Assembly: GCA_951812925.1 (NCBI GenBank)
Contig: OX638371.1
Coordinates: 34,508,101-34,572,100, forward strand
DNA length: 64,000 nt
Reading direction: 5' to 3'
Source: Calliopum simillimum
Lineage: Eukaryota; Arthropoda; Insecta; Diptera; Lauxaniidae
Every line of letters begins with the position of its first letter. Positions within the stretch are counted from its first letter, which is position 1. The notes below the pieces were generated by a model. The model made no database searches and was not told where the DNA came from. It saw only the letters and a program-made list of their open reading frames with translations. The position numbers were made by a program, and so were the translations under genes. Shown one piece after another: positions 1 to 10,934 of this stretch.

Positions 1-787
1 AAAGCACTAGCCTTTATCGCGTAAGCCGACCGACACAGAACAACATATGCGATGATAAGAGTTTTTATTATTAAACCAAAAAAAAACTTTTTTTTTTTTT
101 TCAAAGAAAAAGACTTGATTCTGACGATATCAATATCATCTATTCAAAATAGAAACAGCTGACGAATATAAAGTTTACTTTGATACATCTTATGCAAATC
201 AGTGGGCCTTATCATGAATTTGTCTGCAGTTGATTTTGATTTTTTGTTAATTTTTTCGAAAAAAAAAAAGTTTTTTTTAGAAATCAATTTATTTCGCCGA
301 AACTAACAAACCAACCAAAAAGTGATGTGAATATCATTTGTAGGTAATTTAATTACCTTTAATATGATATATAATTCGTTTGAATACAAACTTTGGTTGT
401 TGAGATATTTGCGTTTAAATGGAACTATCTTTTTTTTTTGGTCCAAAAACCAAAAATGACCGATATCTCGAAAACGACACGAAATAACGCCTACTTTTTG
501 GATTTTCTCATGTGTTTTACAAAAAGTTTAAATTATCGAACAGTTTATTACAAAAAAAAGAAAAAAAGGGAAAAACGCATTTTGGTACTTTTTCAATGAA
601 TTGTATATAACTTTTGCATTTTCCATCGATATTTTTAAGTGGTATCTTATTTTCTTCACAAATATATAACCTATGATACAAAAAAAAAAAAAAAAAAATA
701 TTATAAAGAAGTTATTTCTTCAAACTTTCGCGCAAACTACTAAGAAAGTTGGAACAATTTAAACATTCCAAATTTGTTACAAAAGTT

Positions 788-1055
788 TCAGTACTTTCCC
801 GGAAAAAAAAAATTACTGAAACTTTTGTCTAAATTACTTTCATTTGGATTTTGAATTTCATTCAAAACTACCTTAATTGCCATCGGTAGTTTTGAAATAA
901 ATTCATCACAAGACGGTGATTTTACTAAAAAGTTTGCTTTATAACTCATACAATCAAATAACAATTCTATACTCTCTTGAGTAAATTTTTTGGTACATAT
1001 TTTTTCAAAATTACTATCAACGAAAAGTTTACTGGACATGATTTTTAAAGATGAT
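788..1055 (-). pseudogene. P-like transposase, C-terminal end, copy A (cut off by BEL insertion)
   Basis: This minus-strand reading frame encodes the last residues of the P-like transposase and stops at 788-790. It matches the end of the open frame in copy B (11737-12597) almost perfectly. The gene is cut at 1055 by the BEL/Pao element, and the preceding codons resume at 8093. The Met-initiated stretch 788-1039 is therefore the tail of a larger protein and not an independent small gene. Confidence 0.7.
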
Positions 1056-1609
1056 TGTTCGCAGAACTAAAAACTTTCCTTTTATTTTAATTTTATTTTA
1101 AGTTAACTTTAACTTTATTAATTTAAATCTATATAAATTTGCATGAAATTAATCCTAAGTAACTTTCAAAATGAACTACTTTCTTCAAATATCATTTTTT
1201 GTAACTTTAAAATGTTTTTGCTATTTTTCATTACACTATGCACCTTACCCTGTAAACATTTTTAGTATATTGTTTATTGCCTTTTGTCATTTAGTTGCTA
1301 ATTCAGCAATATGCATAACTAGCAGGTGTCCAATGCAAGCGATCAAGGCAAGCAACAACAACAAGAACCGGTTTTGAGTATGCCGTCTGCTAGTGTGCAT
1401 TGCTGAATTACCAAAGAGACGACTTGGTAAAAGCTTTAAGATAACTTCTCAAATCACTTTGCGATTTACACTTGTTGGGTAAGGTTGTGTTACTAGTGGT
1501 ACAAAATTTAAATTACGTATTTTTTTATACAATAAAGTTTATATATATATTTGCTAACTGCAATTTGCACCTCTTTTTTTTGGTGAATCTTTTTTTATAC
1601 TTAATAACA
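1056..1609 (+). repeat. BEL/Pao 5' LTR
   Basis: This 554-bp direct repeat begins TGTTCGCAGAAC and ends TTAATAACA. It is identical, as far as I can read, to 7534-8087. A TATA-like stretch (CTATATAAAT, 1129-1138) and an AATAAA signal (1531-1536) are where promoter and polyadenylation signals would be expected. The small frame at 1171-1377 recurs in the other LTR at 7649-7855 and is not taken as a gene. Confidence 0.95.
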
Positions 1610-1614
1610 TTTTT

Positions 1615-1632
1615 TGGTGCCGAAACCCGGGA
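1615..1632 (+). other. Primer-binding site complementary to tRNA-Phe 3' end
   Basis: Five bases after the 5' LTR comes TGGTGCCGAAACCCGGGA. This is the reverse complement of the 3' end of insect tRNA-Phe (acceptor and T-arm strand plus CCA) as I remember that tRNA. The 18-base match and its position make it the minus-strand primer site of the BEL/Pao element. Confidence 0.85.
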
Positions 1633-2187
1633 ACCATTCCCTTTAGATAAAAATTAAAGAAACTATTTGTGAATAGTTAAATTTGTTTAAATTATTAATT
1701 AAACTAAAATAAATAGAAAAGTGAAATTTTTTGTGCCTATAAAAAAAGTGATCTCTTGCCCAACATTTGCACTTCTTGTGTATTAAGCAAAGTCATTTAC
1801 ATGATTTTTTGTTACAACTGCCTTGCTGCAAATGAAAGTCATTATTTTTTATTAAAAAATAAAGAAACTATTAATTCAAAAAAATTAAAAGTTACTTAAT
1901 TTTTTATTAAAGTGAAATTCTTTAAATTTGGTTTTTTTACATAATTTCTTTTTCGGAAATTGATGCCAAATTGGTGGTGTGCAAGAATCCATTTTGTTAA
2001 TTTCTGCCTTGCTGCAAACAAAATTTCTTCACACATTTTGTATAGAAAAACTGATTTTTTTTTCTTTGCAATTTTTTTTCGTATTTTGTTTGAACAAAAT
2101 TTTGCTTATTGCTCAAAATTAATTGAAGCAAATTAAATTAATTTAATTTTTTTTTGTTGAAAAATTTATCGTTTTGAAAAAAAAAAA
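1633..2187 (+). other. BEL/Pao untranslated leader
   Basis: This is AT-rich leader sequence between the primer-binding site and the gag-pol start. A 15-base word, CTGCCTTGCTGCAAA, occurs twice (1818-1832 and 2004-2018), and a near match lies inside gag near 2521. Such repeats could be packaging or dimerisation signals, but that is speculation. No conserved small frame is apparent. Confidence 0.7.
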
Positions 2188-5100
2188 ATGGCTGCAATTG
2201 AAAAATTTATGCAACAGCAACTTGATTCCTTTGATCATATTAAGATTTTGCGAACTCAGATTGATAAGCAATCTGATAGATCAATGGGGTTAATTACAAG
2301 TTACCTAGAGGAGCTTGAAAAGGTTTATACCCAATTTAAAAAAATCCATGATAAGATTGTTGTTGCTGTACGTGTTGAACAAATGGATCAAAATGAAGTT
2401 CCATACTTCAAAAATAATGTATTTTATGATTTCTTTGAAATCTACATGAGTTCTAAAGCATGCTTGCTTGATGCCATGCCACATGATGGTGCATCGTCTC
2501 CATACTTAACCAGTACTTTTGCCTTGCCGCAAAATCAAAGTGAAACTTTACATAAAGCTGATGTAAGTTTACCGAAAATTTCTTTACCTAAATTTTCTGG
2601 AGACTATATGGAATGGGTCTCATTCCGTGACATATATAACTCAGTAGTTCACGAAAATAAAAGCATTTCTAGTGTTCAAAAGTTTTATTACTTGAAAGGT
2701 ACATTGTCAGGTGAAGCCGCTAATTTGGTAAAAGCCATTTCTGTCACCGAAGCTAATTATGCAACGGCTTGGTCAATTTTAGAGAACAGGTATCACAATA
2801 AAAGAATTTTAGTAGATGCACTCTTGAAAAAGATTTTTAGTGTACCAGAATCTAATGGTACTTCAAAGGGTATACGCCTTATTCTGGACACATTTCGAGA
2901 ATGTTTGCAGTCTTTAAAAAACTTAGACATAAAAATATCCGATTGGGATGCGATATTGGTGTATCAAATTTCTCAAAAACTTGATACCCAATCTCGAAAG
3001 GAATGGGAACAATCTTTAAAATCGTCTACTGATGTTCCTTCAGTTGAGGGAATGTTTTCTTTTCTTGAGAATACGTTTCGTGCTCTTGAATCTATAAGCA
3101 CCGTTCATAAGATTTCATCGAAATCTCCTAAGCCACAAATTTTTAAATCGAAGAAAAACACTTTTCATTCGAACAATGTTGCCCAGGGTTCAAACAGTTG
3201 TTTATTTTGCGAAAAACCTCATTCTTTGTACCGCTGTTTTAAGTTTATGGGATTGCCCCACAAATCTAAAATTGAGTTTCTCACAAATAAAAATATTTGT
3301 TTTAATTGTTTATTTCTTGGTCACAAATCAATTGATTGTAAATCATCTTATCGGTGCAATAGCTGCAAGAAACGCCATCATACAATTTTACATTCAGAGG
3401 AGGCTGTGGCAGTCGCCACTTTAGATACACATTCAATTAACACTAATATAGAAAGTACAAATTTGGCTTCTAACTGTTGCAACGAAGTCTCGACACTTTC
3501 AGCACAAACACTTCCACACGTTTTACTTTCTACTATTCGTGTAGTTGTAAAAAGTGCGAAGTCTCAAATTGTTTTGCGAGCATTGCTTGACCAAGGTTCT
3601 CAAGCAACTCTCATATCGGAAAATGCTGTTCAACTTTTGAATTTAGATAGACAGAAAATTTCATGTGATATTTCAGGAGTTGGGCAAAATAGTAAAAATC
3701 TTTGCCGTGCTTTAGTTTCTTTGGATTTATGGTCAGTCCAGAATAAATCAGTTTTACAGTGCAAAGCTCTTGTCTTATCTACTTTAACAGCTTATACTCC
3801 TAAGCCTTCGGTTATAAAACTTAATTTTGAAATGTTTGGTATCGATATACTAGCAGATCCACATTATTATAATTCGGATCCAATTGACATAATTTTGGGC
3901 GCAGATGTTTTCACTAGTATTGCTTTGCCAGGGCAGTCGAAAACATACGACCAAATATTTTTACAAAACACCCATTTTGGTTGGGTAATTTCTGGTCCAG
4001 TTGATCCATTCACTGGGACTAGTGTAACTGTAAATAACTTGGTTATTGAAAATTTATTAAGATCTTTCTGGGAACAGGAAGAAATCCCTACCACTCGTGA
4101 GCTATCAGAAGAAGAAAAAGCTTGCGAACTTTATTTTCAAAGGACAACTAAGCGTGATCCTTCAGGAAAATATATAGTAAATCTTCCGTTTAAATCTTTG
4201 ATTTTTAATACTGGTTCTCCAAACCTTAATAATAATCAAAATAACGCTCTAAAAAGACTTAAAAATTTAGAAAACACATTTTCTAAACGCCCACAATTAT
4301 GTGAGGCATATACAAATTTTATTCATGACTATGAACAATTGAATCATATGTCCAAGATAGGTTCATTTCCGTCTGATATACAACCCAATGCATACTTTTT
4401 ACCTCATCATGGTGTTTTTAAAGATAGCACTACAACGAAATTGAGGGTTGTTTTCGATGGTAGTAGCAAGCCTTTTAACTCTACTTCACTCAATGAAGAA
4501 TTGAGTCCAGGTCCAGCCTTACAAAACGACTTATCACAAGTTATATGTCGATGGCGCAAACACAAAATTGCTTTTAGCTCAGATATTGAGAAAATGTTTC
4601 GCCAGATACTTGTTGCAGATGAGCATCAAATGTATCAGCAAATTTTGTGGCGTGATTCTCCAACAGATCCTATTTCGATTTACAAATTAAATACCGTAAC
4701 TTATGGTACAACCCCAGCACCATTTCTGTCTATTCGAGTTCTACATCAGTTATCAGAAGATTACAAATCTGAATTTTCCAAGGCAGCTAATGTCTTAGTC
4801 TCTGATTCTTACGTGGATGACGTTATTTCTGGCTGTGACACAGTTGCAGAGGCTATTTTACTTCAGAAAAATCTTTGTTCCTTGCTAAGCAAAGGACAAT
4901 TAAATCTTCGTAAATGGATCTCTAACTCACAAGAGTTGATTCAACAAATTCCTGAAGAATTTAGAGAAAATTCTGTTACATTCGATTTGGATGCAAACAA
5001 CACTGTTAAAGCTCTTGGAGTTCAGTGGAATACAGTTTCTGACTTATTTACTTTTAAAGTAAAATTTTCTGATTCTGGGAAAATAACTAAACGCACAATT

Positions 5101-7458
5101 TTATCTGACGCTGCTAAGCTTTTTGACCCACTGGGTTGGCTAACACCTTCAACTGTTATAGCGAAAATAATTTTTCAGAGATTGTGGCTTGCTGGGCTAG
5201 ATTGGGATGATGAAGTTCCCAAAGATATTGTGTCTGATTGGACGAACTATAAAAATTCATTGCATTTCTTTGAAAAAGTGAAAATTCCACGTTACATTGG
5301 ATATAAATCTGATGTTTGCATTGAATTGCATTGTTTTGCTGATGCATCAGAAGTTGCTTATGCCGCTGTGGTTTATTCTCGAATTAAATATTCAGAGCAC
5401 CATATCATTGTGAGTCTTTTACAAGCCAAAAGTAAGGTTGCACCAGTTAAAACGGTAACCATTCCTCGCTTAGAACTTTGTGCCGCAGCACTTTTAATAA
5501 AACTTACTAATATTGTCAAAAATTCCTTTGGCCAAGATTTAATATCATCCAGTACTTATTGGAGCGACAGCACTACTGTATTAAGTTGGATACGAAAGCC
5601 ACCTGCTCGATGGTCCGTATATGTTGCTAATCGTGTCGGTGAGATTCAAAGATTTTCAAATATATCTCAATGGCGATACGTCCCATCAGCTGAAAATCCT
5701 GCAGACTGTGCCTCTAGAGGTATCATGCCTGCGGATTTTATAAATTTCAACTTGTGGTGGCACGGTCCACATTTTCTTACACTTGATTCTTCTTTTTGGC
5801 CAACTAACATATTAGACTTGGACACAAAGTTAGAAGAAAAACGAACCAAAATTATGACACATGTTATTATTGAAAATTTTGATACAAATATTTTCGCAAG
5901 ATTTTCTAGTTTAACTCGAATGTTACGAGTTTTATCATTTTGCAGACGTTTTTGTAGAAACTGCAAAGTTCAGAAGCAAAATCGTGAAATTGAAGCCTTA
6001 TCTTGTCAAGAAATCAATTTCACCTTACTTGAGCTTATAAAGATTTCTCAAAACATAGATTTCCATTCTGAAATTGCAACAGTTCAAGCAGAAGAGCAAT
6101 TGAAAAACAAAACTTTACTTAAGCTTATGCCATTTGTCGATATAAATGGTATTTTGCGTGTTGGAGGTAGGTTGCAGAACTCAGATATTTCAAATGAGTC
6201 AAAACATCCAATTTTTTTATCAAAAAATAGTCCTCTTTCAAAACTTATAATTTTAGATGCGCATCATCGCACTCTACATGGAGGCCTTTCATTAACTATG
6301 TCTTATGTTAATCGAAATTACTGGATACTTTCTGGTGTTCAGCTTGCAAAAAGGGTTATAGGCAACTGTCTACCTTGTTTTAAATATAGAGCACGTACCT
6401 CTCAACAAATCATGGGAAATCTACCGTCTGTTCGTTTGAACATAACAAGACCTTTTAAACATAGTGGTGTTGACTATGCAGGTCCCATTCTTGTCAAAAA
6501 CAGTAATTTAAGATCTACTGCGGTTTCAAAAGGATATATTTGTTTGTTTGTGTGTATGGTAACGAAAGCCATACATCTTGAGGCAGTATCTGACCTCACC
6601 ACTAGTGCTTTTTTGGCAGCATTTCGTAGATTTGTGTCCAGAAGGGGTTGTTGTACCGATTTATACTCTGATTGTGGCACCAATTTTGTTGGTGCATCAA
6701 AGGAACTTCAAATTCTGTTTTCTAAGAGCAATCCTTTGCTTAACGAGCTACGTGATAACCTATCTAGTCAAAGTACAAATTGGCACTTTATACCACCTGC
6801 TTCACCTAACTTTGGTGGCCTATGGGAGGCGGGGGTAAAATCCGTTAAACACCATTTGAAGCGTGTTATTTCAAACAAAATGCTTAATTTTGAAGAACTT
6901 AACACTTTATTATGTCAAATTGAATCATGTCTTAACTCAAGACCACTGTGTCCTCTGTCTTCAGACCCAAGAGATATCAATGCATTGACACCAGCCCATT
7001 TCTTGATTGGCGAACCTACTAATTGTATTCCAGATGACTCGTTATTAGATCAAAACATCAACCACATAACGCGCTGGAAGGCAGTCGAAAAGATGAAACA
7101 ACACTTTTGGAAACGATGGCACTCGGAATACTTAAACCGTTTACAAGCACGACCTAAATGGCTAACTACTAAACGTAATGCAAAAGTAGGTGAACTGGTT
7201 CTGGTAGCAGATGAACGTTGTGGGCCTGGTCAGTGGCTGCTTGGTAGAATTCACAAGACACATCCAGGGTCAGATGGATATGTTCGCGTAGTATCAATAT
7301 ATACTAAAAACAAAATAATTAAGCGACCAATTACTAAAATTTGTTTTCTCCCCTCAGATACTTCTACAGATGCGGCAGATACTCAACATTCATCCGAACA
7401 ATTGAATGGAGCCTACCCTTCGAGCTGCGAGTCGGAGCGTAGCTTAGCTATACGCTGA
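2188..7458 (+). CDS. BEL/Pao gag-pol polyprotein
   Basis: This 1756-residue open frame encodes the retrotransposon polyprotein. Residues about 125-320 form the DUF1759-type gag region. Zinc-binding cysteines follow (C338/C341), then a canonical CCHC knuckle at 371, 374, 379 and 384. An aspartic protease (DUF1758 type) has D468-Q-G. The reverse transcriptase has D799 and YVDD at 875-878. RNase H carries D1052, E1096, D1127 and D1173. A histidine/cysteine zinc-binding stretch precedes the integrase core, which shows D1429, D1495 and E1547, and a DUF5641-like C-terminus begins near residue 1630. The start follows the leader and is the first Met of the frame. No stops or frameshifts are seen, so the protein looks functional. 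Family assignment rests on domain order and motifs. Confidence 0.95.
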   Translation: MAAIEKFMQQQLDSFDHIKILRTQIDKQSDRSMGLITSYLEELEKVYTQFKKIHDKIVVAVRVEQMDQNEVPYFKNNVFYDFFEIYMSSKACLLDAMPHDGASSPYLTSTFALPQNQSETLHKADVSLPKISLPKFSGDYMEWVSFRDIYNSVVHENKSISSVQKFYYLKGTLSGEAANLVKAISVTEANYATAWSILENRYHNKRILVDALLKKIFSVPESNGTSKGIRLILDTFRECLQSLKNLDIKISDWDAILVYQISQKLDTQSRKEWEQSLKSSTDVPSVEGMFSFLENTFRALESISTVHKISSKSPKPQIFKSKKNTFHSNNVAQGSNSCLFCEKPHSLYRCFKFMGLPHKSKIEFLTNKNICFNCLFLGHKSIDCKSSYRCNSCKKRHHTILHSEEAVAVATLDTHSINTNIESTNLASNCCNEVSTLSAQTLPHVLLSTIRVVVKSAKSQIVLRALLDQGSQATLISENAVQLLNLDRQKISCDISGVGQNSKNLCRALVSLDLWSVQNKSVLQCKALVLSTLTAYTPKPSVIKLNFEMFGIDILADPHYYNSDPIDIILGADVFTSIALPGQSKTYDQIFLQNTHFGWVISGPVDPFTGTSVTVNNLVIENLLRSFWEQEEIPTTRELSEEEKACELYFQRTTKRDPSGKYIVNLPFKSLIFNTGSPNLNNNQNNALKRLKNLENTFSKRPQLCEAYTNFIHDYEQLNHMSKIGSFPSDIQPNAYFLPHHGVFKDSTTTKLRVVFDGSSKPFNSTSLNEELSPGPALQNDLSQVICRWRKHKIAFSSDIEKMFRQILVADEHQMYQQILWRDSPTDPISIYKLNTVTYGTTPAPFLSIRVLHQLSEDYKSEFSKAANVLVSDSYVDDVISGCDTVAEAILLQKNLCSLLSKGQLNLRKWISNSQELIQQIPEEFRENSVTFDLDANNTVKALGVQWNTVSDLFTFKVKFSDSGKITKRTILSDAAKLFDPLGWLTPSTVIAKIIFQRLWLAGLDWDDEVPKDIVSDWTNYKNSLHFFEKVKIPRYIGYKSDVCIELHCFADASEVAYAAVVYSRIKYSEHHIIVSLLQAKSKVAPVKTVTIPRLELCAAALLIKLTNIVKNSFGQDLISSSTYWSDSTTVLSWIRKPPARWSVYVANRVGEIQRFSNISQWRYVPSAENPADCASRGIMPADFINFNLWWHGPHFLTLDSSFWPTNILDLDTKLEEKRTKIMTHVIIENFDTNIFARFSSLTRMLRVLSFCRRFCRNCKVQKQNREIEALSCQEINFTLLELIKISQNIDFHSEIATVQAEEQLKNKTLLKLMPFVDINGILRVGGRLQNSDISNESKHPIFLSKNSPLSKLIILDAHHRTLHGGLSLTMSYVNRNYWILSGVQLAKRVIGNCLPCFKYRARTSQQIMGNLPSVRLNITRPFKHSGVDYAGPILVKNSNLRSTAVSKGYICLFVCMVTKAIHLEAVSDLTTSAFLAAFRRFVSRRGCCTDLYSDCGTNFVGASKELQILFSKSNPLLNELRDNLSSQSTNWHFIPPASPNFGGLWEAGVKSVKHHLKRVISNKMLNFEELNTLLCQIESCLNSRPLCPLSSDPRDINALTPAHFLIGEPTNCIPDDSLLDQNINHITRWKAVEKMKQHFWKRWHSEYLNRLQARPKWLTTKRNAKVGELVLVADERCGPGQWLLGRIHKTHPGSDGYVRVVSIYTKNKIIKRPITKICFLPSDTSTDAADTQHSSEQLNGAYPSSCESERSLAIR

Positions 7459-7522
7459 ATAAATTATACTCCCAACGATAGGCCGTTCAATTTTTACTAC
7501 TGGATGAAGAACTGTCGTTCTT

Positions 7523-7533
7523 GGGAGGGAGAA
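7523..7533 (+). other. BEL/Pao polypurine tract
   Basis: GGGAGGGAGAA lies immediately upstream of the 3' LTR start (TGTTCGC at 7534). This is the expected position of the plus-strand primer. Confidence 0.85.
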
Positions 7534-8087
7534 TGTTCGCAGAACTAAAAACTTTCCTTTTATTTTAATTTTATTTTAAGTTAACTTTAACTTTATTAAT
7601 TTAAATCTATATAAATTTGCATGAAATTAATCCTAAGTAACTTTCAAAATGAACTACTTTCTTCAAATATCATTTTTTGTAACTTTAAAATGTTTTTGCT
7701 ATTTTTCATTACACTATGCACCTTACCCTGTAAACATTTTTAGTATATTGTTTATTGCCTTTTGTCATTTAGTTGCTAATTCAGCAATATGCATAACTAG
7801 CAGGTGTCCAATGCAAGCGATCAAGGCAAGCAACAACAACAAGAACCGGTTTTGAGTATGCCGTCTGCTAGTGTGCATTGCTGAATTACCAAAGAGACGA
7901 CTTGGTAAAAGCTTTAAGATAACTTCTCAAATCACTTTGCGATTTACACTTGTTGGGTAAGGTTGTGTTACTAGTGGTACAAAATTTAAATTACGTATTT
8001 TTTTATACAATAAAGTTTATATATATATTTGCTAACTGCAATTTGCACCTCTTTTTTTTGGTGAATCTTTTTTTATACTTAATAACA
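7534..8087 (+). repeat. BEL/Pao 3' LTR
   Basis: This 554-bp copy of the 5' LTR has the same ends and the same length, with no difference seen on reading. It is followed directly by the ATGAT target duplication and by the interrupted P-like coding sequence. Confidence 0.95.
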
Positions 8088-8092
8088 ATGAT

Positions 8093-8414
8093 AATGAATA
8101 TTTAAAAGCTTTGAAAATTGATACAAGATAACTATTGCGGACATTTAACTTAATTAAATTATTGAAAAATTCTATAAAAGAGTTTAATTTGCAAAGTTTG
8201 TCATTAATATTTTGTTTTGTACAATAACTTGCATTATTGCGCAAAAAAAATTGATTTCCCCGAAAATGCGAAGAAATTCCTTAGTTGCTTCTGCATTTTC
8301 TGCAACAGTTTTATCTTCAAAAGAATTCGCGGTTATAGCTTTATTAATTTCATTTCTAAAATAATTCGATACGATAAGTTCTATACGATCATATCTTTTC
8401 TCATACATAATACC
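8093..8414 (-). pseudogene. P-like transposase, copy A middle segment
   Basis: This minus-strand coding sequence is homologous to about 11999-12320 in copy B and lies between the BEL and hAT-like insertions. It includes an 8-bp target duplication at its right edge (8407-8414). Small differences from copy B in an A-run shift the frame, giving the separate short frames seen here. It is part of a broken transposase. Confidence 0.65.
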
Positions 8415-9536
8415 TACGGTGACCAACTGTCCTGTATTTCCGGGGACAGTTCTGTATTTCGGCTACGTGTCCCCGGAATTTATTTGAGAAATACGGGACA
8501 TACAAATGTTCTGTATTTTATTTTGTGTCCCGTATTTGTCCTGTATTTGCACAGTTCATTTATTAATATGTATAAAATATCAATAAAAATCGTAATTGTT
8601 TAGCTAATTCATCACAATATGAAGTTGCATATTTTCATATTTTTACAAATAGCTTTAAGACCTCTTTAGAAAATGCAAACTTAAACTGTGATAAACGGCT
8701 CTTTGACAATTAACAACTGAAATATCAAAATCATCAGTATAACCTTTTTTTTTTTTTTTTGTAAAAATTGTTGAGTTTAGCTTGTGCTAAAATGCTTCCA
8801 CGGAAAGGATTTTCTCCATTATGAACATAACGTAGACACAGCTTCGAGCAGCACCATGCGCAGGATTTGCTCTGGAAGAGGTTTTTCATTTAGATTAATT
8901 TTATTACATTTTATTCAATTCATATATAATTTATATGGGAAAAAGATCTTCCTGGGGGAGGGGTTAAACCTCCAAAACCCTCTACGTGTGCACAATCCTG
9001 GCTTACAATAAAGACACTTAAAACTATTATGATAACAAAATGTAATTGTTATTTAAACTGTGTCGAGTTCAAAGAATATTTGAGGTCACACGAAGACATT
9101 TTGAAAATAATTTCTTTTGCTAAAAAATACTAAGAGCTGTTTTCACAATATCTGGGTAAAATTCAACTTGCGGATTAATATAAATTTTACATAAAATTTA
9201 ATATCAGAGTGCCAGTTAAGGTTAAATCCAATTTAAATGTAATACAAGTAAAAGAAATAAATGCTTTTATTAACGAACAATAAATAAAGTTCAAATTTTT
9301 AAATTTTCAAAGAAAATTGTACCGTTGAGGTCCTCGTACGTAGGTATACGCCTTGAAGGAGGTTACATTTAGAAGTGAAAATCTTTTGTTTTTGCTCATC
9401 AGGCATTGTTTACCTCAATATTTATGTGTCCCCGATTTGTCCCCGATTTTCCCCAGACTGTCCCCAATTGTCCCCGTTTTTTTCGCATAAATATCGTTTT
9501 GTCCCCGATTTTGCTCACACAGACATGGTCACCGTA
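8415..9536 (+). mobile_element. Non-autonomous hAT-like element
   Basis: This 1122-bp insertion has terminal inverted repeats TACGGTGACCA and a perfect 8-bp duplication, ATAATACC (8407-8414 and 9537-9544). Copy B keeps the empty site with a single ATAATACC. Both ends are rich in TGTCCCCG-like or TGTCCTGTATTT-like subterminal repeats. No transposase frame is recognisable, so it would need one in trans. The 8-bp duplication suits hAT (P elements also give 8 bp); the choice of hAT is inference. Confidence 0.85.
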
Positions 9537-9780
9537 ATAATACCCAATGTTATAAAAGATTTAATTTTTTGATTTTGAAACCCTTTTAATGCACAAACCG
9601 CGAGCAATACATCCCACTCAAACGCAGCTTTTTCAAATTGTATGCGAAATTTTCGTGCGTTTGTCAATATACTCATTAATAAATGAGTTACATCGAACAT
9701 CAGGAAAATTTCGTGTTCAACACCATCTACGTGTTTATATATATGGCTTTGCTTCCTAAAATCATTCGAAAGTATTTGTT
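9537..9780 (-). pseudogene. P-like transposase, copy A, segment with DVTHLL motif
   Basis: On the minus strand the frame runs ...HEIFLMFDVTHLLMS..., which resembles the conserved DPPHLLK-type segment of P-element transposases, where a metal-binding region follows the second catalytic aspartate. It is cut on its left by the hAT-like element. The same segment is intact in copy B (11737-12597). Confidence 0.6.
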
Positions 9781-10330
9781 TACGTACAACGTAAACCGTG
9801 TGTGTACGACATAATCAAATTGTTTCTGCTAATGGCCGCCGACACTGAAAGCGCTGCTATCGCATTTTGAACGAAAACCCGAAGTGGGGTTTTCGTTCGA
9901 TTGCCGCCGTCATCACTGATTTTCAACAAGTCATACACCGAACATCGAATAATCCCAAAGTTTACTTTAACATAAATTAAAATCACTAAACAAACAGTAA
10001 GATTCACGAGAGCACAAAACATCACCAAACGAAGGAAAGTTTACGACACAACACTCAGCATCACAAGTCAGCACAACGTTGGACATAAGATCAACACAGA
10101 GAGAATCGACATTGGACGGACATTTGGAATCACCGGTGCAGCAGCCCCAGACACCTTTTGTGCTGCAGCAAAGTTCTCGTTCGACGTACTGACCGCGGCG
10201 TGGGATTTGTATATAACCAACCCAAAGATTTGTAGTTTTACCTTTGTTAAATTACTAGTGAAAAACAATCATTAAAACCTTTATAAAGTTTATGAAAAAC
10301 CCACTAATCTTTTATTTGCATTATTCCAAT
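9781..10330 (-). other. P-like element, non-coding or intron-like middle
   Basis: This stretch lies between the catalytic-domain frame and the C-terminal frame, is slightly richer in GC and is nearly identical in copy B. It holds a perfect 12-bp hairpin, GAACGAAAACCC/GGGTTTTCGTTC (about 9869-9900). Short frames here have no recognisable product. It may be an intron or an older insertion that predates the tandem duplication. Confidence 0.5.
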
Positions 10331-10811
10331 TTAGTACTCCGACCCTCCACTTAACAGTATTCTAATTAAGCAGAAATTGAAACGGTCACATATAATACAT
10401 TTTATTATTAGTCCCGTAATAAATACCGATTTAATAACTTGAATTAAGAATTCAAATCTTTCTTCTGTTGTAGTAACTTTAGTACAAAAATGGTAACTGT
10501 GGACAATACTCCAGTTACCATTAATGCTTTCAATCATAAATGTAAGACAAGATGTACAATGTGAAGCATCGTAATCTCCAAAACCAACAATTTTCTTAGT
10601 ATTAGATGTTAATAATTTTGATATTGATGATTCGTCAAATTTTAAAATGCAAAGCCTATCTTTTACATCTATTGAATTCGCAAAATTTAACAAATCTTTT
10701 TCTACTCTTTTAGAAAACCCTGCGCTTGTAGGATATATTTCACTACATTTTTTCCTATTTATACTACGGTTCTCGCAGGTGTTAATTTCAGACAGTTTTC
10801 TTTTAACAGCT
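10331..10811 (-). pseudogene. P-like transposase catalytic exon, copy A
   Basis: The exon starts after a good acceptor (poly-T...TTTTCAG) on the minus strand at 10811 and reads to a stop at 10331. It shows LKFDESSISK, then FMIESINGNW, then CDRFNF, in the order and spacing of the RNase-H-like catalytic core of P-element/THAP9 transposases, with D as the first and second metal ligands. No THAP DNA-binding domain is found upstream in the roughly 140 bp left in the unit, so the protein is N-terminally incomplete. Copy B (14223-14703) encodes the same protein. Confidence 0.7.
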
Positions 10812-10934
10812 CTGAAAATAAAAAAAAAAACATTAGTCCCTAATCTTCTGACTAAAATATAAAATAAGAACAAATTCACTACACATATATTTGAGAATCG
10901 AAACTTTACTTTAACTTAACTTTAACTCAGACGG

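Larger units (their letters stand above)
1056..8087 (+). mobile_element. Complete BEL/Pao LTR retrotransposon
   Basis: A 7032-bp element is bounded by two 554-bp LTRs (TG...CA) and flanked by a 5-bp duplication, ATGAT, at 1051-1055 and 8088-8092. Copy B (near 11997-12005) shows the empty site with a single ATGAT. It has a primer-binding site, one long gag-pol frame and a polypurine tract, so every part expected of an autonomous BEL/Pao element is present. The LTRs look identical by eye and the frame is open, which points to a recent insertion. It entered after the P-like array was duplicated, because only copy A carries it. No envelope-like frame is seen. Confidence 0.95.

Noticed and set aside
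1171..1377. 68-codon frame in the LTR
   Set aside because: It repeats at 7649-7855 because both lie in identical LTRs; there is no start context or domain, and LTRs of BEL elements are not coding.
2188..7458. Envelope gene in the BEL element
   Set aside because: After the DUF5641-like end only about 75 bp remain before the 3' LTR, so there is no room for one.
9398..9430. Another hammerhead (CCTGATGAGC on the minus strand)
   Set aside because: The GAAA and cleavage triplet are missing at the right distance.
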